Positions 9,022 through 17,018 of a stretch of 64,000 nucleotides of DNA are shown piece by piece. Position 1 is the stretch's first letter. Each line of letters begins with the position of its first letter. The notes under the pieces were generated by a model. The model was not told the origin of the DNA. It worked only from the letters and a program-made list of their open reading frames with translations, and did no database searches. The stretch is from NCBI GenBank assembly GCA_040387375.1, contig JAZKDW010000041.1:124001-188000 (forward strand), given 5' to 3'. The position numbers and the translations under genes are program-made. Source of the DNA: JAZKDW01 sp040387375. GTDB lineage: Bacteria > Pseudomonadota > Gammaproteobacteria > Burkholderiales > Burkholderiaceae_D.

Positions 9022-9612
9022 TTATTGTCGCAGGTCTGCCGGAACATCGATATCCAGTCTGATACCCCGATCTGCCACCTCGACCGCCGTTACCGGATAG
9101 CGCTTGAGCAAATTGCGGGCTCCTTCATCACCGCTGAGCCGCAATAATTCTGGCAAATGTTTGCGGCTGAATGCGATCGGATTGCCGCGCTGGCCTGAGC
9201 AGGTAGGCGCTGCGATATCGGCGCCGTTCCTGATGGCGTTGATCAGCGCCTTGATACTGTCCGGATGAACATAGGGCATGTCGGCCAGGGCAATCACCCA
9301 ACCCGCGGCATCGGCAGTGTTCAATAATCCATGGACCAATGATGCGGCCATTCCTTCTTCGGCACGCGGACATTCCGTGACTTTGCAGCCAAGCATTTCC
9401 AATTGCGCAGCAAACCCTTCCGCGCCCGGGCGCACAACTGCTACAACCACTGGCAACGCCGCCAGCAGATTTTTTGCCGACTTAATCACCACGAGATCTC
9501 CGCCCGCAAGCGGCTGCATCAGCTTGTTTTGCATGCCGGTCGGATCGAAGCGTGAGCCTTTCCCGGCAGCAAGCAAAATTCCTGCAAATCCTGGATTATT
9601 GTCTTGGTGCAC
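9022..9612 (-). CDS. MobA/MocA-like nucleotidyltransferase
   Basis: A 196-residue NTP transferase with the hallmark GILLAAGKGSRFDPTG P-loop-like start, a KLMQPLAGG segment and the metal-binding ALADMPYVHPDSI motif (about residues 108-120). The family includes MocA (CTP:molybdopterin cytidylyltransferase) and MobA. The GMQNKLMQPL pattern and the length favour MocA, which prepares the cytosine-dinucleotide cofactor of xanthine-dehydrogenase-type enzymes. No molybdoenzyme gene is visible nearby, so the target is unknown. The best start is the GTG at 9612, which has no clear Shine-Dalgarno. Confidence 0.72.
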   Translation of the reverse strand: MHQDNNPGFAGILLAAGKGSRFDPTGMQNKLMQPLAGGDLVVIKSAKNLLAALPVVVAVVRPGAEGFAAQLEMLGCKVTECPRAEEGMAASLVHGLLNTADAAGWVIALADMPYVHPDSIKALINAIRNGADIAAPTCSGQRGNPIAFSRKHLPELLRLSGDEGARNLLKRYPVTAVEVADRGIRLDIDVPADLRQ

Positions 9613-10039
9613 AGGGGTAGATAGATGTTGAATTCAGGATAAAAAGCCACCTGAAATTAAGCTTTTCGATGAGCATGCAGTATAAAACATTCCATCATTC
9701 AGGGAGGACGCCGATTCCTTCAGAGTGGAGTTCAACGTACATGCGGCAAAGCAACAAAAGCTGTTTCTTTCATCGCTTTCTTCCGCCAGTGCAAGATTCA
9801 AATGCGCAACATAATGCTGATTGGAAATCAACTTTGGATTTCTACCTAAAGTGTCGTTTTTTTGTGATAAAAATAGCATTCCTTTAATGCACTTTTTTTG
9901 TCTTGTCACTTATACTTGGTAAAAAATATGCGTGTGCTATTAATAACAAAAAATAGATTTTAATTTTTTCGCATTATCAATTTCGATAACGCAGGAATTC
10001 CAGTTGTCCTAACTCCGTAGCAGCGGTTTCAGGAGTTTC
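9613..10039. other. AT-rich intergenic region upstream of the sensor kinase operon
   Basis: No convincing gene in this 427-bp stretch; two open frames of 70-90 codons, one on each strand, lack plausible protein character and ribosome sites. The part from 9840 to 9975 is strikingly AT-rich with runs of T and A. An imperfect palindrome, GCATTATC at 9971-9978 and GATAACGC at 9985-9992, lies upstream of the kinase gene and may be an operator. It probably carries the promoter for the kinase-regulator operon, but I cannot fix the -10/-35 boxes with confidence. Confidence 0.5.
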
Positions 10040-11353
10040 ATGCACAAGCATAGTATTCAATTTTACGAAAATGACACATTCCTCGCCAGGAGTGTGTGCG
10101 AATTTATCTCGCCGGCGTTATTGGCTGGAGACAGTGCAATTATTATCGCGACTCCAGCCCATCGCAATGCAATTGAAAAATTACTGGTACAGAACGCAAG
10201 CACCAACGGCGTCACACATCCCGACTCTTCCGGCACGCTCCTATCCCTTGATGCAGATGAAACCTTGTCGAAATTCATGGTCGATGGATGGCCCGATCGC
10301 ACCTTATTCAAAGATCTGCTTGGCGATACCATCACACAAGTATCCAAAAACCGGACACTGCGCGTACGCGCGTTTGGCGAAATGGTCGCTCTCCTTTGTG
10401 CCCAGGGTCAGGTCGAAGCCGCGTTGCGGCTTGAAGAGTTATGGGGGGATTTGTCTGACTTTCATGCGTTCTCTCTACTGTGCGCTTACCCTATGCATCT
10501 TTTTCAGAGCGAAGGGCAGACACAGCGGTTTCATGCAATTTGTGCCGCACACCCGCATGTAATTCCATCAGAAACCGATGAAGAAATACCAGCAAGCCCC
10601 GAGAAACTTCATCACACAATTGCCAAGCTGCAGCAGAAGGCCCGTGCCCTCGAATTCGAAGTAGAGCGGCACAAGCAGGCCGGGCAGGTGCTGAGCAATC
10701 TGGCAGCGCATCAGGAACGCATCAAGGAAGAAGAATGCAAGCGTATAGCCCGCGAAGTTCATGATGAATTGGGCGGCCTGCTCACCGGCATCAAGGCGTA
10801 TGTATCCGTGGTGATCGAGCGGGCCGCGAGCGCCGGTGCGGCGCCTGACAAACTGCTGGATGAGGCATCTCAACTTGCGGATGACGCCATTGACACGATG
10901 CGGCGCGTAATTGGTGATCTGCGGCCAAGTGTATTGGACCAGCTTGGTGTATGGTCGGCGCTCGAATGGTATGCGACACAAATCGAGGAGCGCACCAAAT
11001 TGTCGTGCGAATGCCGGATTCACGAAACAGCGGCTGCCATCGAGACCGATCCCGAACGCAGCACCATGTTGTTCCGCATCGTACAGGAGACGCTAACCAA
11101 TGTGATCCGCCACGCAGGAGCATCGTCCGTGACGATCCGTGCGATACGGCGGGGTGACTTCATCGAGGTCGAAATTCAGGACAATGGCAAGGGGATAGAC
11201 ACTGAGCGTCTGCTCGATCGCGAGTCGTGGGGCATTCAAGGCATGTACGAGCGAGTCCGCCCCTTCGGCGGCGAGCTCAAGATTGTCGGCATGCCGGGAC
11301 TCGGTACCAATGTCACTTTGCGTCTGCCAATGGAGATTGGTCATGTCCAGTAG
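10040..11353 (+). CDS. MEDS-domain sensor histidine kinase (NarX/HisKA_3 type)
   Basis: A 437-residue soluble histidine kinase with no membrane segment. Residues 1-165 resemble the MEDS domain (start HSIQFYENDTFLARSVCEFISPALLAGD in two halves), known from the DcmR regulator of methylotrophs and thought to sense small organic ligands. A coiled coil (about 190-235) leads into a HisKA_3 dimerisation domain with phospho-acceptor His in REVHDELGG, then a HATPase with QETLTNVIRHA, DNGKGID and GLGTNVTLRLP. AGGAG lies just before the start. The last 11 bases overlap the response-regulator gene, so they form a coupled two-component pair. The signal is unknown. Confidence 0.9.
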   Translation: MHKHSIQFYENDTFLARSVCEFISPALLAGDSAIIIATPAHRNAIEKLLVQNASTNGVTHPDSSGTLLSLDADETLSKFMVDGWPDRTLFKDLLGDTITQVSKNRTLRVRAFGEMVALLCAQGQVEAALRLEELWGDLSDFHAFSLLCAYPMHLFQSEGQTQRFHAICAAHPHVIPSETDEEIPASPEKLHHTIAKLQQKARALEFEVERHKQAGQVLSNLAAHQERIKEEECKRIAREVHDELGGLLTGIKAYVSVVIERAASAGAAPDKLLDEASQLADDAIDTMRRVIGDLRPSVLDQLGVWSALEWYATQIEERTKLSCECRIHETAAAIETDPERSTMLFRIVQETLTNVIRHAGASSVTIRAIRRGDFIEVEIQDNGKGIDTERLLDRESWGIQGMYERVRPFGGELKIVGMPGLGTNVTLRLPMEIGHVQ

Positions 11354-11984
11354 CAGAATCAAATTGTTAGTGGTCGATGACCACGCGGTGGTACGAAACG
11401 GTGTGCGGCTGATGGTTGAATCTGCGGAAGATATTGACGTCACAGGCGAGGCTGAAAATGCACAGGATGCGCTGCGTTTGTTGCGTGAACAATGTTTTGA
11501 TATCGCACTGGTCGATATTGGTTTAAGCGGCAAGAACGGTCTCGAACTTCTTAAAGCAATCAGAGTCGACAAGCCAAAACTTGCAGTCCTGATTTTTAGC
11601 ATGTACGCGGAAGAAGCTTACGCTTTGCGTGCGCTCAAGCTTGGCGCTGCCGGGTATCTGACAAAAAACAGTCCGGCGCCGATCATTGTTGGCGCGATCC
11701 GCAAGGCCGCCTCGGGCGGCAAGTATATTAGCCCCTCACTGGTAGAGAAATTTGCAAGCGTGATGGGCGGTGGACGGCTGGCATCTCACGAAACGCTTTC
11801 CGACAGGGAGCTGGAAGTTTTAAAGATGATTGCCTCTGGCGAAAGCCTGGTGCATATCGCTGCAACACTGCATTTAAGTCCTAATACGATTACTACCTAC
11901 CGTACACGCATACTCGAAAAAATGAGTCTGAGCAGTAATGCAGAGCTGGCACGGTACGCTCTTGAAAATGGCTTGCTGATGTAA
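11343..11984 (+). CDS. LuxR/NarL-family response regulator
   Basis: A 213-residue response regulator. The receiver domain has VVDDHAVVRNGVRLM, the phospho-acceptor Asp in IALVDIGLSGKNG and the conserved Lys in GYLTKNS. The C-terminal LuxR helix-turn-helix reads LSDRELEVLKMIASGES, then LSPNTITTYRTRILEKM. The start overlaps the end of the kinase gene by 11 bases, so the kinase is the evident partner. A near-perfect 28-bp palindrome lies 22 bases after the stop (see 12006-12033) and may be a terminator or its own operator. Length and motifs are typical; the target genes are unknown, though the small gene at 12189 is an obvious candidate. Confidence 0.92.
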   Translation: MSSSRIKLLVVDDHAVVRNGVRLMVESAEDIDVTGEAENAQDALRLLREQCFDIALVDIGLSGKNGLELLKAIRVDKPKLAVLIFSMYAEEAYALRALKLGAAGYLTKNSPAPIIVGAIRKAASGGKYISPSLVEKFASVMGGGRLASHETLSDRELEVLKMIASGESLVHIAATLHLSPNTITTYRTRILEKMSLSSNAELARYALENGLLM

Positions 11985-12005
11985 ATCGCGGGTCTTGATT
12001 CTTAC

Positions 12006-12033
12006 AAGTAACTTGTACTAGTGCAAGTTACTT
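12006..12033. promoter_or_regulatory. 28-bp near-perfect palindrome between response regulator and DUF1488 gene
   Basis: The arms AAGTAACTTG (12006-12015) and CAAGTTACTT (12024-12033) are perfect inverted copies, and the centre ACTAGT is also palindromic, leaving one mismatched pair. It is AT-rich with only a short T-run after it, so it is a weak terminator and a better candidate for a dimeric-regulator operator. Further down, TCCCCTA occurs twice (12069-12075 and 12092-12098), 23 bp apart, ahead of the small gene at 12189. Confidence 0.5.
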
Positions 12034-12188
12034 TCTACTGTAAAACATTGCCGAATATCATTCAGTATTCCCCTACAAAATTATTGAGCGATCCCCTATA
12101 GCGAACCCTTTTTTCTTCACAGATACTGCAACTGTAGTGCTGTAACACCATCATTTCAAATTAATATTTTGTATACCGGAGGCGCCAA

Positions 12189-12434
12189 ATGGTCTCGCAT
12201 GAAACGGATACTGATTCGCGAAACGGACTGTGGTTTTCGATCGAAATAGATGAAGAAGAATTTGTAGCGTTCGTGACCGCGCAAGCTCTCGATGAACACT
12301 TCAATGCATCTAAAAACAAGGATAGCCGCCGGGTTGCTTACCGACAAAACCGGAAAACGATAGATTCAGTCGCACGCCGGAAATTCTTCAGCGGATTTCC
12401 TCGTCCTATCAGTTTAGGCGTTGCTGATTTCTAA
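12189..12434 (+). CDS. DUF1488-like small protein
   Basis: An 81-residue acidic-then-basic protein starting after a strong GGAGG at proper spacing. It matches the pattern of DUF1488 proteins: a beta-rich start (GLWFSIEIDEEEFVAFV), then AQALDEHFNAS, YRQNRKTIDSVARRKF and a C-terminal ADF. The function of this family is unknown. It lies 204 bases after the response regulator, with the palindrome at 12006 and paired TCCCCTA repeats between, so it may be a target of that system. The family assignment is from remembered pattern and should be confirmed by a profile search. Confidence 0.68.
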   Translation: MVSHETDTDSRNGLWFSIEIDEEEFVAFVTAQALDEHFNASKNKDSRRVAYRQNRKTIDSVARRKFFSGFPRPISLGVADF

Positions 12435-12469
12435 GTACCCAGCCAAAATAAATCGGGAGAAGGATGTAG
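12434..12469 (+). repeat. Dispersed 36-bp repeat, copy A
   Basis: This sequence matches the reverse complement of 53741-53776 at about 29 of 36 positions, starting AGTACCCA and containing AATAAAT and GGATG. A shorter third copy is at 12504-12527. It may be a REP-like or insertion-sequence-end repeat. Confidence 0.5.
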
Positions 12470-12503
12470 CTCTGATCGAGCCCGCCGAGGGGGCACAGTG
12501 CTG

Positions 12504-12527
12504 AGTACCGCCCGGAATAAATTGGGG
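12504..12527 (+). repeat. Dispersed repeat, copy B (core CCCGGAATAAATTGGGG)
   Basis: The 17-bp core CCCGGAATAAATTGGGG is identical to the reverse complement of 53752-53768, and the flanking AGTACC is shared too. It sits between the DUF1488 gene and the end of the FAH-family gene, 35 bp after copy A in the same orientation. Confidence 0.6.
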
Positions 12528-12616
12528 ATCTGCGACCAAACGGGTGTTCTGGCTTTTTTTATTCCAACAAGGACCACCCTGCGGCGCGGCGCCAATCGTT
12601 GCAGCGCCGCTCTCGC

Positions 12617-13384
12617 TCAGACGACGCTATTGACCAGCGATCCAATGCCCCGAATGCGGATTTCAACCGTGTCGCCCGGGTGGATCGGCTTGACGCCGAG
12701 TGAGGTGCCGCAGGCGATGACGTCGCCCGGACGCAGGGTCATGCTGCGCGACACTTCGGCGACGATCTGATGCGGATTGAAGGCCAGGTCGGAGACCGGG
12801 TAATTCTGGCAGCAGTCGCCATTGATGTATGACTCGATGCGCAAGGTCAGCGGGTCGACGTCGGTTTCCACGCAGGGGCCAAACACGCTGAAGGTGTCGT
12901 AACCCTTGCCGCGGGTGTACTGCGGGAAGGTGGCATCACGTCCCACCACGTCTTGCGCGGTAACATCGTTGATCACCGTGTAGCCGAAAATGAAATCACC
13001 CGCCTGCTGCTCTGTCACGCCTTTGCAGCGGCGGCCGATCACGATACCAAGTTCACCTTCCAGCACCACACGTTCGGCTTCGCCGCGGGGGATGACGATG
13101 GCGTCGCCGCCGGTGATGAAACTGCTGGCTGGTTTCAGGAACCAGAGCGCCTCTTTCGGCGTCTCCCGGTTGAGCTTGGCGATCTGTTGTTTTGAGTTGT
13201 TCCACAATGCGATCATTGCGCCAGGACTGGTTGTCGGCAGCAGCCTGATGTCGGCCAGGGCGACCGAGACGCCGGTTTCGATGCGTTCGCCAAACATGTC
13301 ACCCTTTTGCACCCGGACACGATCGTCGCCGTCCATGACGCCAAACTCGACGGCGCCCTTGTATTCAAATCGAACGAATTTCAT
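12617..13384 (-). CDS. Fumarylacetoacetate hydrolase (FAH) family protein
   Basis: A 255-residue FAH-superfamily enzyme; these are Mg2+-dependent and cleave or decarboxylate beta-diketo acids or acylpyruvates. The metal-binding EGELGIVIGRRCKGV motif (about residues 114-128) and YTVINDVTAQDVV are present, and the protein ends in the usual PGDTVEIRIRGIG. It starts at the ATG at 13384 after AAAGGGAAAA; the frame is open far upstream but that part overlaps the permease gene in another frame. It is 14 bases downstream of the permease gene, so they form a pair, perhaps uptake or export plus hydrolysis of an aromatic breakdown product. Substrate unknown. Confidence 0.85.
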   Translation of the reverse strand: MKFVRFEYKGAVEFGVMDGDDRVRVQKGDMFGERIETGVSVALADIRLLPTTSPGAMIALWNNSKQQIAKLNRETPKEALWFLKPASSFITGGDAIVIPRGEAERVVLEGELGIVIGRRCKGVTEQQAGDFIFGYTVINDVTAQDVVGRDATFPQYTRGKGYDTFSVFGPCVETDVDPLTLRIESYINGDCCQNYPVSDLAFNPHQIVAEVSRSMTLRPGDVIACGTSLGVKPIHPGDTVEIRIRGIGSLVNSVV

Positions 13385-13398
13385 CGCTGTTTTCCCTT

Positions 13399-14157
13399 TC
13401 AGATGATTGCTTTGGCGATCAGGGAGCCGCCGCTGGCAACAAGAATGGCTCCCACAAATTTCAACATTGTTTCCTTGGATATATTCAGATGGACCTTGTT
13501 GCCGAGGTACAGGCCCGCCATCATCGGCAACAGCGCGGCGGCAATGGCAAGCTGGGTATCCGGCGCAAACAACAGGCCGGTAAGCGCGAACAGAGTCAGG
13601 CGCAGGCCGCCATCGAGCACGAACAGCCAGGAGAACGTGGCGCGGATAGCGGTCTTGTCCTGCAGGCGGTGCGTGAGATAGATGATGTACGGCGGTCCGC
13701 TGGTGCCAAACAGCGCCCCTGCAGTGCTGCCGATCAGGCCGGCCGGCAGCGCCCACAGCGCCGATATGTGCCCTTGCGGCTGGATGCCCAGCACGTTGCG
13801 CATGCCGAAGTACATCACAAAGATTCCCATTGCCAGCAGCACCGCGACGGAAGGGAAACGGATCAGCGCGAATACGCCGAACGCAGCGCCAATCGCACCG
13901 AATGGCAGAAGACGCTTGATCTCCGTCCAGTCGGCCTGCTTGGCCGATGCGCTGCCGAGCAGGAACGACGCGATGAAGTCCATTGTCAGAATCAGCGGCA
14001 CCACCAGTTGCAGCGGATAGGAGAACGCCAGCAGCGGCACAGCGATCAGGCCCGAGCCGAAGCCGGTGACGCCGCGGATGAAATAGGCGCTGAGAATGAC
14101 AACAAGCAGCACTGCGTGTTGGGAAACGAGTTCGAGATTCATGAAAGCAGGGGCCAT
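13399..14157 (-). CDS. TauE/SafE (TSUP) family membrane permease
   Basis: A 252-residue membrane protein with about seven to eight hydrophobic helices and the family-typical GVTGFGSGLIAVPLLAF near the N-terminus, the repeat motif of sulfite exporter TauE/SafE proteins. They move small anions such as sulfite, sulfoacetate or organic acids. Its start is uncertain: ATG at 14157 or 14142, neither with a clear ribosome site. Next downstream is the FAH-family gene, which suggests the transported anion is organic. Substrate is inference. Confidence 0.82.
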   Translation of the reverse strand: MAPAFMNLELVSQHAVLLVVILSAYFIRGVTGFGSGLIAVPLLAFSYPLQLVVPLILTMDFIASFLLGSASAKQADWTEIKRLLPFGAIGAAFGVFALIRFPSVAVLLAMGIFVMYFGMRNVLGIQPQGHISALWALPAGLIGSTAGALFGTSGPPYIIYLTHRLQDKTAIRATFSWLFVLDGGLRLTLFALTGLLFAPDTQLAIAAALLPMMAGLYLGNKVHLNISKETMLKFVGAILVASGGSLIAKAII

Positions 14158-14183
14158 GTTGGCAAGATGGAATATCGGCGCCG

Positions 14184-17018
14184 TCAGGCGGCGTAATCGG
14201 TACTGATGATCGACTCGAGCGCGCCGGGCCAAAAAACGTCCCCAATCGGCTTCGGCCGTGAGATCAGATAACCCTGTGCGTAATCAACGCCGAATTTCCT
14301 GAGCATGTCGAGCGTGGTGTCGTTCTCGACCCACTCGGCGATCGTCTTGATGCCCATGACATGACCGATGTCGCTGATGGCCTGAACCATTGCCGCGTCA
14401 ATCGGGTCTTCCGCCATGTCGCGTACGAAACTGCCGTCGATTTTGAGGTAGTCGACAGGCAGGTTTTTCAGGTAGGCGAACGAAGACAAGCCGCTGCCGA
14501 AGTCGTCGAGCGAGAAACTGCAGCCCATGGCTTTGAGTTCCTTCATCAGTGCGACCGCATGGGTCAGGTTGGCGATCGCCGCCGTTTCCGTGATCTCAAA
14601 ACAGATGTCGCGCGGGCACACCTTGCTGCGCGCAAACTGCTGGCGCAGGAAACCCAGCAGGCTTTCGTCGGATAGCGAAATGCCGGACAGGTTGATGGAC
14701 ACGGTGAACGGGTTGTCGCGAGCATGCTGCTCGGGCCGCCTCTCCAGCGCCTCGAACACCATCGTGATGACTTTGCGATCGATGGCATGCATCATGTTGT
14801 AGCGCTCGGCGGCCGGGATAAACGCCATTGGCAGCACCAGATTGTCGTCTTCATCGAGCATGCGCAGCAGCACTTCGCAGTGGCGCCTGCCACCTTTGAC
14901 TTCGCAGTGGCCCTTGCCACCTTCGATTGCGACGATATCCTGGCAGTACAGCACCAGACGGTCCTTTTCCAGCGCATTGGTGAGCTTGGACACCCACAGC
15001 ATTTCGCTGCGCCGATGCGCCATTTCCTTGTCGCGCGGCGCGGCCTCGACCCGATTGCGGCCATTGTCCTTGGCCTGGTAACAGGCCGCATCCGCCAGCG
15101 CCAGAATGTCCGTGTTGTTGTTGCCGTCGCCCTTGATCACCACCACGCCGATGGAAACACCGACGTTAAACAACTTGTCTTGCCAGGCGAAGCGGAATTC
15201 GGAGACGGTGGCACGCAGTACCTCGGCCAGATCCATCGCCTGCTGGGCCTTGCAATCCCTGAGCAGCACGCCGAACTCGTCGCCGCCCAAACGCGCGAGG
15301 GTATCGGAAGCTCGGACGCGATTGTTAAGCAGTGCACTTAAGCGGCGCAGCAGTTCGTCGCCGGCCAGGTGGCCACAGGTATCGTTGACGATCTTGAACT
15401 GGTCCAGATCCATGTACAGCAGCGCGTGCTCGCGATCTTCTCGCTCGGCCGAATCGACCAGCGCATCGAGGATGCGCGCGAATTCGCGTCGGTTCACCAG
15501 CGAGGTGAGCGAGTCGTGCGTGGCTTGCCAGGTCAACTGGCGCGCCATGTTGTGCGATGTACTGACGTCGCGAAATACCAGCACCGAGCCGATCACCTGG
15601 TTCTCGCGGTCGCTGATGGACGCCCCGGTAAGCTGGATCGGGATCTGGTCGCCCGCACTGGACACCAGTACCGCATCCTCCCGCACGCCATCGCTCGATG
15701 GATCGCGCACCAGTTTATCGATCGGATTTTCGATCGGTTCGCCGGTCGCCTCGTTGACTGCACGGAAAACCGTGCCAAGCTGATGGCCATGGGCCTGACG
15801 CGACGACCAGCCGAGCAGCTTTTCGGCGACCGGGTTGAGGAATTCGACGTTACCCTGGGTGTCGGTAGTGATCACTGCGTCGGCGATCGAAGCCAGCGTG
15901 ACTTGAGCACGCTCGGTTTCCTTGAACAGTGCCTCCTCGGCCTGCTTCTGGCGGGTGATATCACGGATCACGATAATCTCGCCGATGTGCACACCCTGGC
16001 CTTCATACAGCGGCGAAGTGTTGGCGAAAATATCGAGGACGGCGCCGTCTTTGGCGCGATGGCGGGACTCGAATGACCGGGACTGGTTAACATCCTCCGC
16101 TACCAGATAACCGTCAGCCCCGGGCTGATATAGCATATCCGTCGAACGGCCGATCGCTTCCTCGGTGGTCCATCGGTAGAGTTCGGTGGCAGCGGCGTTC
16201 CAGCTCGTGATCACGCCGTCACGGTCAGTGGTGATGATCGCCACGCTGGACTGCTCGACGATCAGTGCCAGCATTTTGTTGCGGGCATCGGTCTCGCTGA
16301 GCGAGTGCAGCAAGGTCTCAATGTTTTCCGCCATGCTGTTGAACGCCTGCACGCATGCAATCATCTCAGGCGGACCGGACGGCGCCATCCGCGCCGAGTG
16401 GTCTCCCTGACCGAAACGCCGCGCCGCCGCGCCGAGCGCATACAGCGGCCGCAGCGCGTTGCCGACGGTCGCTATGGTAAACGCAGACAGGATGCCGATG
16501 CACAACAGCAGGACTTCCAGCTTGTCCTGCAGCGATGCCCAGACGTTGTTGATAGCCGGCACCGCAGTCAAGCGCAGTTCCACACGGCCGTAGGTCTGGC
16601 CGCCCACGACGATTTCTTCGGACTGCTTGACCGGCGGCAGATTCAACCACCGTTGAAACCACTGCGGCGCTTTGAGTCGCACGTCGTTTTCGGTGCTTTC
16701 GATGCGGTTGCCGCGGCTGTCGACCCAGCTGATGTGAACGATGTGGGGCTGCTTGATGCGCACGTCGAGCATCTGCTGGATCAGGCTGTAGTCGCCCACC
16801 ACGGCCGGTTCGGCCAATGCTGGTGTCATGAATTTGATCTCGTAATCCAGGCGGTCCTGCAGGTCATTGCTGTGAAACTTGATCTCGCTTTGCACTACCA
16901 GCGTGAAATAGGTGGCGCCCAGCATGGTCAGCACTAATCCGGATACCAGCATCAGGCGCGCCGACAGGGAGAGGCTTTGCCACATGCGTAACGGTTCTGG
17001 ATTGACCCGCAGGCTCAT
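14184..17018 (-). CDS. Membrane HAMP-PAS-PAS-GGDEF-EAL c-di-GMP enzyme
   Basis: A 944-residue protein that makes and/or breaks cyclic-di-GMP. Order: membrane segment (about 20-40), periplasmic domain, second membrane segment (about 165-185), HAMP, two PAS domains (about 260-500), GGDEF and EAL. The GGDEF motif is intact (ARLGGDEFGVLL) with an RxxD inhibitory site (RASD) five residues before it. The EAL part keeps CEVLLR, DDFGSGLSSFAYLK and KIDGSFV, so it may be an active phosphodiesterase. A 9-residue in-frame duplication lies just before its signature. The start codon overlaps the stop of the PhnD-like gene (TAATG), implying tight coupling: the binding protein probably presents a ligand to the periplasmic domain. 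Whether net activity is synthesis or hydrolysis cannot be told. Confidence 0.9.
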   Translation of the reverse strand: MSLRVNPEPLRMWQSLSLSARLMLVSGLVLTMLGATYFTLVVQSEIKFHSNDLQDRLDYEIKFMTPALAEPAVVGDYSLIQQMLDVRIKQPHIVHISWVDSRGNRIESTENDVRLKAPQWFQRWLNLPPVKQSEEIVVGGQTYGRVELRLTAVPAINNVWASLQDKLEVLLLCIGILSAFTIATVGNALRPLYALGAAARRFGQGDHSARMAPSGPPEMIACVQAFNSMAENIETLLHSLSETDARNKMLALIVEQSSVAIITTDRDGVITSWNAAATELYRWTTEEAIGRSTDMLYQPGADGYLVAEDVNQSRSFESRHRAKDGAVLDIFANTSPLYEGQGVHIGEIIVIRDITRQKQAEEALFKETERAQVTLASIADAVITTDTQGNVEFLNPVAEKLLGWSSRQAHGHQLGTVFRAVNEATGEPIENPIDKLVRDPSSDGVREDAVLVSSAGDQIPIQLTGASISDRENQVIGSVLVFRDVSTSHNMARQLTWQATHDSLTSLVNRREFARILDALVDSAEREDREHALLYMDLDQFKIVNDTCGHLAGDELLRRLSALLNNRVRASDTLARLGGDEFGVLLRDCKAQQAMDLAEVLRATVSEFRFAWQDKLFNVGVSIGVVVIKGDGNNNTDILALADAACYQAKDNGRNRVEAAPRDKEMAHRRSEMLWVSKLTNALEKDRLVLYCQDIVAIEGGKGHCEVKGGRRHCEVLLRMLDEDDNLVLPMAFIPAAERYNMMHAIDRKVITMVFEALERRPEQHARDNPFTVSINLSGISLSDESLLGFLRQQFARSKVCPRDICFEITETAAIANLTHAVALMKELKAMGCSFSLDDFGSGLSSFAYLKNLPVDYLKIDGSFVRDMAEDPIDAAMVQAISDIGHVMGIKTIAEWVENDTTLDMLRKFGVDYAQGYLISRPKPIGDVFWPGALESIISTDYAA
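14874..14927 (-). repeat. 27-bp in-frame tandem duplication inside the EAL domain
   Basis: TTCGCAGTGGC begins at 14874 and again at 14901, followed in each copy by a similar CTTGCCACCTT-type stretch, so the period is 27 bp. On the coding strand it gives HCEVKGGRRHCEV, duplicating the residues around the EAL-signature glutamate. Confidence 0.75.

Noticed and set aside
9634..9909. A minus-strand gene of 91 codons in the AT-rich gap before the kinase gene
   Set aside because: No ribosome site, biased residue content and no family resemblance; more likely regulatory DNA.
12617..14245. A 542-codon reading that would fuse an upstream frame to the FAH-family protein
   Set aside because: The first half overlaps the TauE/SafE permease gene in another frame and is Arg/His-rich noise; the FAH protein has its own ATG and ribosome site at 13384.
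15369..16076. A 235-codon plus-strand frame antisense to the GGDEF-EAL gene
   Set aside because: The minus-strand gene has intact PAS and GGDEF motifs here; the antisense sequence has no recognisable domain.
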